Notes: a model not told the origin generated them from the sequence alone. A stretch of 64,000 bases of DNA from Cohnella phaseoli (GCF_003386235.1 NZ_QRDZ01000002.1:124001-188000); one strand, 5' to 3'; shown: positions 48,204 to 56,987, numbered from the stretch's first letter. Made by a program: numbers and translations.

Positions 48204-49508
48204 GTGTCCGCAACCACGAAATCCAGAAGCAGACTGTCCGTCACCTTCACGAGCGACATCGGCGCAGACGCCGAGAGACCGGAAGCTCAATCTTCCTCCG
48301 GCGGACAAGGCAAACCCAAAAGCAAAATACGCCAGTACATCGCTCTCTCTACCGTCCCGCTCGTACTCGTGCTCGGCAATTCCATGCTTGTCCCAATCCT
48401 CCCGACGCTCAGAAGCGAGCTGGGGATCTCGCAATTTCAAACGAGTCTGGTCATCAGCTTATTTTCCGTATGCGCCGCCCTGATCATTCCGATCGCCGGC
48501 TATTTGTCGGATCGCTTCAGCCGCAAAGCCGTGATTATCCCCTCTCTCATCGTGTACGGCAGCGCTGGCGTGCTTGCCGGTTTCGGAGCGATCTGGGATT
48601 CGTACTCCGTGCTGATTGCCGCGCGAGCGCTGCAGGGCATCGGAGCGGCCGGAACCGCGCCGATTGCGATGGCGCTCGTCGGAGACTTGTACAAGGACGG
48701 CCAAGAGAGCCAGGCGCTCGGCTTGATCGAGGCCTCCAACGGAGCCGGAAAGGTCGTCAGTCCGATTCTGGGCTCGCTGCTTGCGCTGATCGTCTGGTAT
48801 GCCGCCTTTTTCGCGTTTCCCGTCTTCTGTCTCCTCTCCCTGCTCGGCGTTATTTTTCTCATCAAGGAACCGAAACGTCAGGACGAACCGCAACCGATCT
48901 CGCAGTACCTGCGCTCCGTCAAACAAATTTTCGCCGAACGCGGCCGCTGGCTGATCTCCTCGTTCTTCGCGGGATCGCTCGCTCTGTTTATTTTGTTCGG
49001 GGTGCTCTTTTTCCTGTCGGACATTTTGGAGAAACCTCCCTATTCCATCGAGGGCGTCCGAAAGGGCTTTGTCCTCGCCATTCCGCTGTTCGGAATGGTC
49101 ACGACCGCTTACATCACCGGCACGGTCATCCGCAAAAACGGCGTGCTCATTCGCTGGCTCATGAATATCGGACTCGCCCTGATGGTCGTCTCCTTGGCGC
49201 TCACGATCTGGTTTAACAGCAATCTCTACGTCTTTATCGGACTGCTGACGATCAGCAGCATCGGCACCGGTCTGCTCCTGCCCTGCCTGAACACGATGAT
49301 TACCGGAGCTGTCGAGAAGGCGGAGCGCGGGATGATTACGTCGTTATACAGCAGTCTGCGGTTTTTCGGAGTCGCCTTCGGCCCGCCCCTGTTCGGTTGG
49401 ATGATGGCCAAGTCGCATACGATCGTGTTCGTGACGGTATCCGCGTTGTCGCTGATCGCGCTTGCGCTGGTCTTCTTCCTGGTTAAACCCGGCAAGCAGG
49501 TGCAGTAG
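48204..49508 (+). CDS. Major facilitator superfamily exporter
   Basis: 434 residues. A hydrophilic N-terminal tail of about 42 residues precedes 12 predicted membrane segments. The MFS motif A appears as GYLSDRFSRKAVI, and motif C-like sequence as GAGKVVSPILGSLLA, as in drug/proton antiporters of the Blt/Bmr type. Drug export is inferred; the substrate is unknown. The start is GTG at 48204, with AAGGAGG ten bases upstream. It diverges from the thioredoxin-like gene. Confidence 0.88.
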   Translation: MSATTKSRSRLSVTFTSDIGADAERPEAQSSSGGQGKPKSKIRQYIALSTVPLVLVLGNSMLVPILPTLRSELGISQFQTSLVISLFSVCAALIIPIAGYLSDRFSRKAVIIPSLIVYGSAGVLAGFGAIWDSYSVLIAARALQGIGAAGTAPIAMALVGDLYKDGQESQALGLIEASNGAGKVVSPILGSLLALIVWYAAFFAFPVFCLLSLLGVIFLIKEPKRQDEPQPISQYLRSVKQIFAERGRWLISSFFAGSLALFILFGVLFFLSDILEKPPYSIEGVRKGFVLAIPLFGMVTTAYITGTVIRKNGVLIRWLMNIGLALMVVSLALTIWFNSNLYVFIGLLTISSIGTGLLLPCLNTMITGAVEKAERGMITSLYSSLRFFGVAFGPPLFGWMMAKSHTIVFVTVSALSLIALALVFFLVKPGKQVQ

Positions 49509-49570
49509 CAGGTTGCCAGCGCCGCCCCCTTCATTCATACTCAGTGTGATGATTGAGAGGGGAGACGGAT

Positions 49571-50041
49571 GTGGAAGTCAGATTAAACGCCGATTTGGAA
49601 AAAGGGCTCGTGCATACGCTGCGGAACCGCCTGCCCTACGAAGCGTGCGGAGTGATCATGGGGACGGTAACGAGCGGCATTATCGAAGCAAGCGAGTTCC
49701 GTCTCATTCGCAATGCTGCCGGTCACCCGGCAGCTCATTTTTCTTTTCACCCCGAGGACTGGATCGCAGCCTTCTTCGAAGCGCAAAAAAACCAACGCGA
49801 AATCGTCGGTTTCTTCCACAGTCATCCATCGGGAACGATCGTTCCCAGCGATAGCGATCTTGCAGGTTTCGTTCCGTGGAGAACTTATTGGATTATCGGG
49901 CTGACCGAAGCCGATCACGAGATCGGCGTCTTCGCGCGCGAATCGGACAATTACTGGACCCCGATCCCCCTGTGGGTCGTTAATGACGGCTTAAATACGC
50001 ATACAGCTCTCCCAGCGTCGTCACCTGCCGATCCAAAATAG
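49571..50041 (+). CDS. M67-family JAMM metallopeptidase
   Basis: About 156 residues. The zinc JAMM motif is complete: Glu24 (PYEACG), His83 and His85 (HSHPSG), Ser93 and Asp96 (PSDSD). Bacterial stand-alone JAMM proteases of this size cleave isopeptide-like or C-terminal extensions from sulfur-carrier (ThiS/MoaD-like) proteins; no such partner is next door. The start chosen is GTG 49571, six bases after GGGGAG; TTG 49553 is possible. Its 3' end overlaps the convergent exonuclease gene by 62 bases. Confidence 0.85.
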   Translation: MEVRLNADLEKGLVHTLRNRLPYEACGVIMGTVTSGIIEASEFRLIRNAAGHPAAHFSFHPEDWIAAFFEAQKNQREIVGFFHSHPSGTIVPSDSDLAGFVPWRTYWIIGLTEADHEIGVFARESDNYWTPIPLWVVNDGLNTHTALPASSPADPK

Positions 50042-50723
50042 AACGGAGAAATTTGAAATAAAGCTTTGCGGTCATAACCGAATCATGAAGCGCATGATGC
50101 CGCTCCGTCACAGGGACGCCGTAACGTTCGAGCACCTCGTCCAAGCCATAATGAATCGCCTTCGGCTCCAGCCACTTGGCGATCATCATCGTATCGATAA
50201 TCCGATGCGTCAAGTTTACCTTCGAGGTGCGCCACAGCGCGCTGCTCAAAAACTGCTTGTCATGGCCGCTGCCGTGCGCAATCAGCACTTTCCTGCCGAT
50301 ATAACCCATAAAGTCGTGCAGCACCTGCATCAAATCCGGCGCATTTTCGGCCATCTCGTTCGTGATCCCGGTCAGTTCTGTAATATGACGCGGAATTTTG
50401 CGCTTCGGATTGACGAGCCGATAGAACGGCTCGACCTCCTCGAACTCTCCCCCGCGGATTAAAACGGCTCCCACCGAAATAATCTCGTCGCCATTGTACG
50501 GATAAAACCCCGTCGTCTCCAGATCGAACACGACCGCTTCCATCTCGGCAAGCGGTAGAGCTAGCGCGCTTTCCTTGCGTTGCTCCCTGGACATCGAGCG
50601 AATAAAAGCCATTTGCTGGGCGTTGGCCGAGCCGAACATCGACGCAATCGCCGGGGGAAGCCCGCCCATTTTGTACAAGTTCCACATTCGTCCTCGCGCA
50701 TTCGTATCCTTGGGCTCCTTCAC
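49980..50723 (-). CDS. DnaQ-like 3'-5' exonuclease
   Basis: 247 residues. A 60-residue N-terminal extension precedes the DEDDh exonuclease fold: VVFDLETTG (first two acidic residues), LIAHGSGHDKQFL and HHALHDSVMTAKLY (His and last Asp). It resembles the proofreading epsilon-type exonucleases found as stand-alone proteins in Firmicutes. It is cytoplasmic and probably acts in DNA repair or RNA processing. Its start overlaps the stop of the DUF294 gene (ATGA), so the two are co-translated. Confidence 0.88.
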   Translation of the reverse strand: MKEPKDTNARGRMWNLYKMGGLPPAIASMFGSANAQQMAFIRSMSREQRKESALALPLAEMEAVVFDLETTGFYPYNGDEIISVGAVLIRGGEFEEVEPFYRLVNPKRKIPRHITELTGITNEMAENAPDLMQVLHDFMGYIGRKVLIAHGSGHDKQFLSSALWRTSKVNLTHRIIDTMMIAKWLEPKAIHYGLDEVLERYGVPVTERHHALHDSVMTAKLYFKFLRSILDRQVTTLGELYAYLSRH

Positions 50724-51808
50724 TTCGCTCTCCCCCCGCCAAGCCGGATCGGCAACTCCTTCTGTACTTTACGTTGAATGTTTTTGCCGACCTTCAGCGC
50801 CTTCTTCAGAGGAGCGACCATCTCCTTCGTCAGTTTGCTCGCCGGAAGCTTTCCCGTGCCTACGAGCCGCCCGCCTTCCATCGTCGTAGACGTGAAATGC
50901 CGCAGTTTAAGAAAGAGTAGGAAAGCTTCCCTTGTCTCCTCTGCCTCGGACGGATTCAGCCATCCTTCTCCAAGCAGAGCGTCAATCCGCCGTAAAGTAT
51001 TGGTCTCCTGAATGCCGGCGCGCATTGCCAGCAAGCGAAAGGCGTTAACCATCGGAATATAGGCCCCGTACTTGATGTCCAGGCCACCCGCATTCTCCCC
51101 GTATCTCTCTGTCAGCAGCTGTCCGAATACGCCGACAAGAACTTTGTGGTGCAGCGTATTGTCCAGCATTCTGCGCTCGATGACCGGGTGGCCGAGCAGG
51201 TCGCCGAAATATCGGCTGCGCAGTTGATTCGCCAGACCGGCATCTCCCCATATCGCTCGTCCGTCGGCAGCTATGAGCAGATAACGAACGTTTTCCCAGC
51301 TCGGTTCCGCGAACCAGCCTGCAATTCGCTTCGTCCAGCCCGTTAGCGGCAAGCACCATACCGGATTGGATGCGATTACTTTGCCTTCGCATGGCGGATA
51401 GCCGATTGCGATCAAATATTCGACCGCCGTTTCGGCCAGCTTCAGAAAGTAACTCCGATTAACCTCCTCCTCCGCTTCATCTCGCGCATCTTCATAGACC
51501 AGGCCGCTGTCCTGGTCGCTATGCATGGTCTGTTCCAGCCTACCTCCGCTGCCGTAGAGCATATACGCATAAGGCACGGGAGGGGCTCCAAACCCCGACC
51601 GTGCCAAATCGTTTTCCGCCAGCGCCAGCACCCGGACAATCAACGCATCGTGCAGTTCATTTAGCGCAGCGATCGCCTCTTCGACGGGCAAGGAGAAGAA
51701 ATCGGCCTCCAATCGCCGCTGCCCCTTCTCCCTTGCCGTCTTCAACTGTTCGAGATTGCCGGCGCAGTCGATGTCCGGCCAGCGCTTTTCCGCTTTGGGA
51801 CTGTCCAT
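50720..51808 (-). CDS. DUF294 nucleotidyltransferase-like protein
   Basis: 362 residues. YGSGGRLEQTMHSDQDSGLVYED is the nucleotidyltransferase-like active site (GS...DxD) of DUF294 proteins. The C-terminal part (about 215-330) is the DUF294 helical substrate-binding-like domain (AYIPMVNAFRLLAMRAGI). Family members often carry CBS domains and are suspected nucleotide-modifying enzymes; CBS domains are absent here. It is the first gene of a two-gene operon with the exonuclease, which is a recurrent pairing of these families. AGGAGG lies upstream of the ATG. Confidence 0.85.
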   Translation of the reverse strand: MDSPKAEKRWPDIDCAGNLEQLKTAREKGQRRLEADFFSLPVEEAIAALNELHDALIVRVLALAENDLARSGFGAPPVPYAYMLYGSGGRLEQTMHSDQDSGLVYEDARDEAEEEVNRSYFLKLAETAVEYLIAIGYPPCEGKVIASNPVWCLPLTGWTKRIAGWFAEPSWENVRYLLIAADGRAIWGDAGLANQLRSRYFGDLLGHPVIERRMLDNTLHHKVLVGVFGQLLTERYGENAGGLDIKYGAYIPMVNAFRLLAMRAGIQETNTLRRIDALLGEGWLNPSEAEETREAFLLFLKLRHFTSTTMEGGRLVGTGKLPASKLTKEMVAPLKKALKVGKNIQRKVQKELPIRLGGGRAK

Positions 51809-51838
51809 GCGTCTATCTCCTCCTGACTTAAGCAGCGT

Positions 51839-53200
51839 TTACAGGGACGTGTTCGCTTTTTTTAATTGTTCCGGATAACCGTAGGTACCGTGTTCGCTCA
51901 AGTCAAGTCCGATAATCTCTTGCTCCTCCGTCACGCGGAAGCCGATCGCCTTTTTCACGACCCACAGCACGATGAAGCACGCAACGAAAGCGAATCCGCC
52001 GGCTACAACGACCGATTCTACTTGAACCCACAGCTGCTTCCAACCTCCGCCCTCGAACAGGCCCGCTTGGCCGACGCCGACTTTAGCCGCCAGCTCTTCC
52101 GTAGCAAACAAACCATTCGCCACAGTGCCCCAAATCCCTGCTGCGCCATGTACGGACAACGCATAGATGGGATCGTCGATTTTCATTTTTTCGAAAAACT
52201 TGGCACTGAAGAAGACGAGCACTCCGGCAACGAGACCGATAACAACTGCAGCCCACGGATCTACGAAGGCGCAAGAGGCCGTGATCGCCACCAGACCGGC
52301 TAGAGCGCCGTTCAGCGTAGCGGTAATGTCTGCCTTACCGTTCACAAGCCAGGAGATCAGCAGCCCCGCCACAGCGCCTGCGGCTGCGCCCAACTGCGTA
52401 TTAAAAGCCACGAAGCCGAAGAAACCGTCGCCGATCGAAACCGTGCTGCCCGCGTTAAAGCCAAACCAGCCGACCCATAAAATAAGCACGGACAGAGCCG
52501 TAAACACTTGATTGTGCCCAAGAATCTCATTCGCCGAGCCGTCCTTGTTGAATCGGCCAATGCGGGGTTTAAGCAGAATCGTAGCCGCCAGCGCTCCTAT
52601 TGCGCCAGTAAGGTGAACGACGGTGGAGCCGGCGAAATCCTGCGCTCCGTCTTCCGCGAGCCAGCCGCCGCCCCAGATCCAGTGAGCGACAACCGGGTAG
52701 ATAACCGACACGAAGAACAAGGTGAAGATGAGATAAGAGGACAATTTCGCTCTTTCCGCGAATCCGCCCCAGGCGATCGACAGCGATACGGCTGCGAAAG
52801 CGAGCTGGAAAACGAAGAAGATCGAGTCGGGCAGGCTGCCGTCGGTCACCCCGTTAGCCGGACTGAAGAAAAATTTGCCAAGTCCGATGAATTTGTTCAA
52901 CGCCTCCGAAGCTTCCCCGCCGAACGTAATTCCGTAGCCAACTGCCCAGTAGACAATCGAGGCAAGGCCCACCGTAAAGATCGTTTTGCCTGCGACGTGT
53001 CCGGCGTTCTTCATCCGAGTCGATCCGGCTTCGAGAAGAATAAATCCGCCTTGCATGAACAGGACCAGAATCGCCCCCAACATAACCCATAGAGCATCGA
53101 GCCCCATATTCAGCTGCGTCGGCGACGGGTCCTCCGCAAATGCGACCGTCGGAAATAGTACCAGCAATGCGCCGATCGATAACAAGCTTTTCTTCAACAT
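51839..53200 (-). CDS. amtB: Ammonium transporter
   Basis: 453 residues. A cleavable signal (LLSIGALLVLFPTVAFA) is followed by 11 predicted membrane segments of the Amt family. Recognisable motifs: WVMLGAILVLFMQGGFILLEAG, FAGSTVVHLTGAIGALAA and YALSVHGAAGIWGTVANG, which carry pore Phe and His residues. It imports ammonium when nitrogen is scarce. The ATG at 53200 follows GAGGAGTGG. A perfect TnrA/GlnR box lies 19-35 bases upstream. No glnK/PII gene is adjacent, unlike in many genomes. Confidence 0.94.
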   Translation of the reverse strand: MLKKSLLSIGALLVLFPTVAFAEDPSPTQLNMGLDALWVMLGAILVLFMQGGFILLEAGSTRMKNAGHVAGKTIFTVGLASIVYWAVGYGITFGGEASEALNKFIGLGKFFFSPANGVTDGSLPDSIFFVFQLAFAAVSLSIAWGGFAERAKLSSYLIFTLFFVSVIYPVVAHWIWGGGWLAEDGAQDFAGSTVVHLTGAIGALAATILLKPRIGRFNKDGSANEILGHNQVFTALSVLILWVGWFGFNAGSTVSIGDGFFGFVAFNTQLGAAAGAVAGLLISWLVNGKADITATLNGALAGLVAITASCAFVDPWAAVVIGLVAGVLVFFSAKFFEKMKIDDPIYALSVHGAAGIWGTVANGLFATEELAAKVGVGQAGLFEGGGWKQLWVQVESVVVAGGFAFVACFIVLWVVKKAIGFRVTEEQEIIGLDLSEHGTYGYPEQLKKANTSL

Positions 53201-53218
53201 AACGCCCACTCCTCTTAG

Positions 53219-53235
53219 TGTTATATAATATGACA
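53219..53235 (-). promoter_or_regulatory. TnrA/GlnR operator in front of amtB
   Basis: TGTTATATAATATGACA matches the TnrA/GlnR consensus TGTNA-N7-TNACA at every fixed position. It lies just upstream of the amtB ribosome-binding site. A TATAAT on the minus strand at 53257-53262 could be the -10, which would place the box downstream of the start, a position typical of repression by GlnR. Confidence 0.7.
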
Positions 53236-53487
53236 TAACAAGAAAGTAATAATGTCATTATAGAGGGTGATATCGGGTTTGGATAGATGTAATTTTGTAT
53301 AAAAGTTTGTGTTTTTACGCATAACCCTCTTTAATCTTGGCCGATTTCATTCTTTTGTGTAATGTATATGTTATATATTTGTAGCCTGCGTCGTAAGACG
53401 GACACCACTTGAAAGCATCACGTTTGACTGTATGGTTGGGGATTCTGTATGATGGGAGTAGACTTCGCGAGCAAAAGGGGGATAACG

Positions 53488-53943
53488 ATGCGTAAAAATC
53501 AGCACGCCGCCGAACGGCTATTCCGGATCGGAGAGCTTTCCTCTTTGGCCGGAATCAGCCCGCGGACGATCGATTACTACACCAGTATGGGGTTGCTGCT
53601 GCCCGCCAAACGTTCTTCAGGCAACTATCGCTTGTATGACGAAGAAACGTTGACCCGGCTGCGCCAAATCGAACAACTAAAGGCTCAGAAGTTCTCGCTT
53701 GAGGAAATTAGAGAGCAGTTTGTCTCGCACAACCGCGTTGCGACAGACGAAGCCGTCAACCGCAAGCTTGCCGACCTCCAGATTCATCTCGCTCAACTGG
53801 AGCGGGAGGTTAAAGAGCTTGAGCCGGTAATCGAGCAGTTAAAGCCACGGCAAGCCAAAAAACTGTACCAAGCCATTACACCGCAAACCGCAGCTTGCGT
53901 CGAGGCTCTTCTGCTTCTTTTGGGGAAAAGTAACTTCATGTAA
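53488..53943 (+). CDS. MerR-family transcriptional regulator
   Basis: 151 residues. The N-terminal winged helix-turn-helix (LFRIGELSSLAGISPRTIDYYTSMGLL) is followed by a coiled coil (LQIHLAQLEREVKELEPVIEQL). No metal-binding cysteine cluster is seen, so the effector is unknown. It is not GlnR, whose core sequence differs. The ATG at 53488 follows GGGGGAT; the upstream ATGs lack a site. The YugP gene starts 30 bases downstream, so the two form an operon. Confidence 0.85.
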   Translation: MRKNQHAAERLFRIGELSSLAGISPRTIDYYTSMGLLLPAKRSSGNYRLYDEETLTRLRQIEQLKAQKFSLEEIREQFVSHNRVATDEAVNRKLADLQIHLAQLEREVKELEPVIEQLKPRQAKKLYQAITPQTAACVEALLLLLGKSNFM

Positions 53944-53973
53944 ACAAGTTACCCTAATGGAGGTTCGAACATC

Positions 53974-54657
53974 ATGTTCTTTCACCCGATGGATTTCGTG
54001 ATCATCATCGCCTTCCTGTTATCCGTGTGGGCCCAGTTCAGGGTCAAAGGGACTTTTAATCGCTGGTCCCAGGTCCGTGCCGCAAGCGGCCTGACCGGCC
54101 GCGAGGCGGCGAGAAGAATGCTGGACCTCAATGGCCTGCACGACGTTCCCGTTGAACCGGTGCGAGGCGCGTTATCCGATCATTACGATCCGATCGCGCG
54201 AGTCGTAAGACTATCCGAGCCCGTCTACTCGGAACGTTCGATCGCCGCGATTTCCGTCGCCTGTCACGAAGTCGGACACGCCATTCAGCATCAGCATTCT
54301 TATCCGATGCTTGTGCTGCGGCACCGGATGTTCCCGGTCGTTCGCTTCGCATCCGGCATCGCACCTTTCCTGCTGATCGCCGGCTTCCTGTTCCACTCGC
54401 TTAACATGATCGGCTTCGGGATCATCTTCTTCTCGGCCGCGGTCGCCTTTCAACTCGTCACCTTGCCCGTGGAGTTCAACGCAAGCTCAAGGGCGCGGGA
54501 TCTGATGGTCGCGGAAGGTTTTATCCATCGCGACGAAGAACGCGGAGTCGCCAAGGTGCTGAACGCCGCCGCGCTGACCTATGTCGCCGCCGCATTGATT
54601 TCTCTGCTTGAGCTCGTCAAATATATTCTGATTTTCACGAGCAGCAATCGGGATTAA
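53974..54657 (+). CDS. yugP: YugP-type membrane zinc metallopeptidase
   Basis: 227 residues. The zinc motif HEVGHAIQH (His98, Glu99, His102) follows an N-terminal membrane segment; three more membrane segments come after. VEFNASSRARDLM supplies the likely third ligand Glu and is typical of the family. It is an integral membrane protease, probably for membrane protein quality control; substrates are not known. TGGAGG precedes the ATG. It is co-transcribed with the MerR regulator. Confidence 0.9.
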   Translation: MFFHPMDFVIIIAFLLSVWAQFRVKGTFNRWSQVRAASGLTGREAARRMLDLNGLHDVPVEPVRGALSDHYDPIARVVRLSEPVYSERSIAAISVACHEVGHAIQHQHSYPMLVLRHRMFPVVRFASGIAPFLLIAGFLFHSLNMIGFGIIFFSAAVAFQLVTLPVEFNASSRARDLMVAEGFIHRDEERGVAKVLNAAALTYVAAALISLLELVKYILIFTSSNRD

Positions 54658-54671
54658 CCCAAATTCTAAAT

Positions 54672-54715
54672 AAAGGGCAGCCTCGGATCGTTCGCAATCC
54701 CGAGGCTGCCCTTTT
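54672..54715. terminator. Bidirectional terminator between yugP and the LysR gene
   Basis: Perfect 15-bp arms, AAAGGGCAGCCTCGG (54672-54686) and CCGAGGCTGCCCTTT (54700-54714). T-rich sequence follows on both strands, so it can serve both convergent genes. Confidence 0.9.
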
Positions 54716-54727
54716 GATATTATCCAA

Positions 54728-55630
54728 CTATAGCGACTCATAATCGTTCTTAAAAAAATCGATCAGGAACGAATGAAAGATCTGTACGACAAGCGGAAGC
54801 TTCTCCGAGGATCTATGAATCAGGCCAACCGTTCGAGTGACTTTCGGCTCGCTGATTTTCACGACGGCCGGCATCATCGAACTCGTCTCGTACATCGCCA
54901 TCTCCGGCAGCAGACTGACGCCCATGCCGGCCGCGACAAGCCCGCGAATCGTCCCCGACTCCTCGCCTTCGAACCCGATTTTCGGCGTAAACCCAGCCTC
55001 CTTGCAGGCATCCCACACGATCGGGCGCAACGAGTAGCCGTTGCCGAACAATACAAACGTTTCATCCTTCAACTCGCTCAGATTAATCGCCGGTTTTTTC
55101 GCTAACGGATGGTTGATCGGCAGAATCGCGTACAAACTTTCCGTCAGCACGACTTCCCCCGTCACCTGTTCGTTGTTTTCCGGATACGGAGAAATAAACG
55201 CGATGTCCACTTCGGCGTCAATGACATCCCGGATGAGGGAAGGATACATTCCTTGCCGGAAACGAAATTTAACGTTAGGGTGCAGCTTACGGAAAGCGGC
55301 CACAACTTGAGGCACGAGGTGGATACCCAGACTATGAGGAAAACCAAGCCGAATCTCTCCGACCTCAGGGTCGAGAAACTCGTGAATCTCCATAACGGCA
55401 CGGTCGAGATCCCCCAGCAACGCTTCCGCTCTGCGAAGAAATAGCTGACCGACAGGCGTAAGCTGTACGTTGCGTCCGCGCTGCATGAATAGACGTACGC
55501 CCAACTCCTCCTCCAGACGATGAATCTGTCTGCTTACGGCCGACTGCGCCACATGAAGCTCCTCGGCCGCTTTCGTCACATGCTGCAGCCGTGCGACCTG
55601 TACGAAATATTCCAATTGTCTCAGTTCCAC
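54728..55630 (-). CDS. LysR-family transcriptional regulator
   Basis: 300 residues. The N-terminal helix-turn-helix (LRQLEYFVQVARLQHVTKAA, then HVAQSAVSRQIHRLEEEL) is standard for the family and close to the GltC/CzcR branch; the effector-binding domain follows (about 90-295). The start is GTG 55630, nine bases after AAGGGGTGG; the longer frame overlaps the promoter of tpx and has no site. It diverges from tpx with a shared 108-bp promoter region, so tpx may be its target. Confidence 0.9.
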   Translation of the reverse strand: MELRQLEYFVQVARLQHVTKAAEELHVAQSAVSRQIHRLEEELGVRLFMQRGRNVQLTPVGQLFLRRAEALLGDLDRAVMEIHEFLDPEVGEIRLGFPHSLGIHLVPQVVAAFRKLHPNVKFRFRQGMYPSLIRDVIDAEVDIAFISPYPENNEQVTGEVVLTESLYAILPINHPLAKKPAINLSELKDETFVLFGNGYSLRPIVWDACKEAGFTPKIGFEGEESGTIRGLVAAGMGVSLLPEMAMYETSSMMPAVVKISEPKVTRTVGLIHRSSEKLPLVVQIFHSFLIDFFKNDYESL

Positions 55631-55668
55631 GCGACCACCCCTTTCCGCAACCGTCAACTCCCAAGGAT

Positions 55669-55698
55669 TGGACAATGACGTTCCATAACGATTATAAT
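55669..55698 (+). promoter_or_regulatory. Sigma-A promoter of tpx
   Basis: TGGACA (55669-55674), an 18-bp spacer and a perfect TATAAT (55693-55698), 40 bases upstream of the tpx start codon. Confidence 0.6.
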
Positions 55699-55738
55699 AA
55701 TTACGGCAGACCTTATCAATGAAGGAGGATTTCTTCCC

Positions 55739-56251
55739 ATGTCCCAAGAACGTACCGTTTCTTTCAAGAGCAGCCCGATTACGCTTGTCGGCCCCGAGTT
55801 GAAGGTCGGCGATTCCGCGCCAGATTTCACGTTAAACAAAAACCTGCTCGAAACTTCCTCCCTGAAGGATTTTGCAGGCAAGGTTAAGCTCGTCAGCGTA
55901 GTTCCTTCGATTGACACAGGCGTATGCGACGCGCAAACTCGTCGTTTTAACGAAGAAGCCTCCAAGCTGGGCGAGAACGTTGCCATTCTGACTGTCAGCG
56001 CCGATCTACCGTTCGCGCAAGCTCGCTGGTGCGCTGCAGCCGGCGTAGATCGCGTATTCCTACTGTCCGACTATAAGGAGAACAGCTTCGGTAAAGACTA
56101 CGGCGTGTTCATCAAAGAATTCCACCTGGACATGAGAGCGATCTTCGTCATCGACACGAACGACCGCATCGCTTATATCGAAGTACTGAATGAAATGACC
56201 GAGCACCCGAATTATGAAGCGGCGATCGAAGCTGTCAAGAACCTTCTCTAA
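55739..56251 (+). CDS. tpx: Thiol peroxidase (atypical 2-Cys peroxiredoxin)
   Basis: 170 residues. The peroxidatic Cys63 lies in SIDTGVCDAQTRRFNE and the resolving Cys98 in FAQARWC, the usual Tpx spacing. It reduces hydrogen and alkyl peroxides with electrons from thioredoxin, in the cytoplasm. AAGGAGG precedes the ATG. It has its own promoter (55669-55698) and terminator (56273-56309), and diverges from a LysR gene. Confidence 0.95.
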   Translation: MSQERTVSFKSSPITLVGPELKVGDSAPDFTLNKNLLETSSLKDFAGKVKLVSVVPSIDTGVCDAQTRRFNEEASKLGENVAILTVSADLPFAQARWCAAAGVDRVFLLSDYKENSFGKDYGVFIKEFHLDMRAIFVIDTNDRIAYIEVLNEMTEHPNYEAAIEAVKNLL

Positions 56252-56272
56252 ATCGCAAACCCGAACATGACA

Positions 56273-56309
56273 AAAGCGAGGACAGGCCAGACGCCTTTCC
56301 TCGCTTTAT
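56273..56309 (+). terminator. Terminator of tpx
   Basis: Arms AAAGCGAGGA (56273-56282) and TCCTCGCTTT (56298-56307), with only a short T-rich tail (ATT). It lies 21 bases after the tpx stop. Confidence 0.7.
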
Positions 56310-56337
56310 TAATGTCGTCCGAAACGCGCGCGCCTCT

Positions 56338-56718
56338 CTAAGCTTTATAGCTCGACAGCTTGCGATCCAGCACGCTGTAAATCTCTTGTATGTTGCGGTA
56401 GTTGGATCCAAGATCGCCGAGAGAGCCGCGGGAAGCCGAGTAAATATCGACCGCCGTATTGCCTGGGCTTGTACCAACCAACTGGATCGTAATATCCATT
56501 GTCCGCCCGGCCATCGACTTCTTCTCCATCACGATTTCCCCAACCGTCTGAACTTCGTGAAGCACTTTGTAGCCCTTCATTTTCTTCAGAATAGAGCTGA
56601 TCTCATCCCAAGCGCGATCTTTCGAAAGGCGATAATAATGAGATTTAAGCTTGGGGTCTTTCGCCTTGTCGCTCGTATGTTCATGACTGCGAATCAATCC
56701 GATCAGAATCCGCTTCAA
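56338..56718 (-). CDS. Small cytosolic protein of unknown function (DUF1499-like)
   Basis: About 126 residues. YDIYSASRGSLGDLGSNYRN-type ending (the block SASRGSLGDLGSNYR is clear) and GEIVMEKKS recall DUF1499 proteins, whose role is unknown. No signal peptide or membrane segment. The start taken is TTG 56718, downstream of the purine-rich GGAGGGAGAGAGAG. ATG 56763, with weak AAGG upstream, would add 15 residues. The gene lies directly downstream of the probable 6S RNA on the same strand. Confidence 0.65.
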   Translation of the reverse strand: MKRILIGLIRSHEHTSDKAKDPKLKSHYYRLSKDRAWDEISSILKKMKGYKVLHEVQTVGEIVMEKKSMAGRTMDITIQLVGTSPGNTAVDIYSASRGSLGDLGSNYRNIQEIYSVLDRKLSSYKA

Positions 56719-56799
56719 ACGCTCTCTCTCCCTCCGAGTACCTTTGGCGCTACATTCTATCATATCACGCCTTACCCGGGGATTAAAGACCCATAGACG

Positions 56800-56981
56800 G
56801 AAAAAACCCGCCCTTGCCGTCCGACGTGCATGTTTCTGAACCTGCTTTAGCAGGTGGGTGCCCGCAGCCCGGTTTTTGACTTCCCTTTTCGAGGGCCTGT
56901 CAGCCGCCTGGCAATGTAGAGCTCCCTGGAAACAAACATTGGTTCAAAACAATGAAGCGCCGTAACGCACAGGGCAGGAAT
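56800..56981 (-). ncRNA. ssrS: Probable 6S RNA
   Basis: A gene-free 182-bp stretch with its own promoter and a 3' T-run (TTTTTT at 56806-56801). The predicted RNA closes on itself: the 5' end CCTGCCC pairs with 3' GGGCGGG, and TGTGCGT with ATGCACG. A large middle bubble follows, a 3'-side hairpin (ACCTGC TAAA GCAGGT), and an apical stem with CCCT-CGAA-AGGG inside TGAC/GTCA. The segment GGGCACCCACCT before the hairpin is like the conserved centre of Firmicute 6S RNAs as I recall them. 6S binds sigma-A RNA polymerase and dampens transcription in stationary phase. Identity rests on shape and size, not a model search. Confidence 0.68.
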
Positions 56982-56987
56982 ATCCCC

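Noticed and set aside
53488-53943. MerR regulator considered as GlnR because of the nearby nitrogen box
   Set aside because: The helix-turn-helix and tail sequences differ from GlnR, and the gene is coupled to yugP, not glnA.
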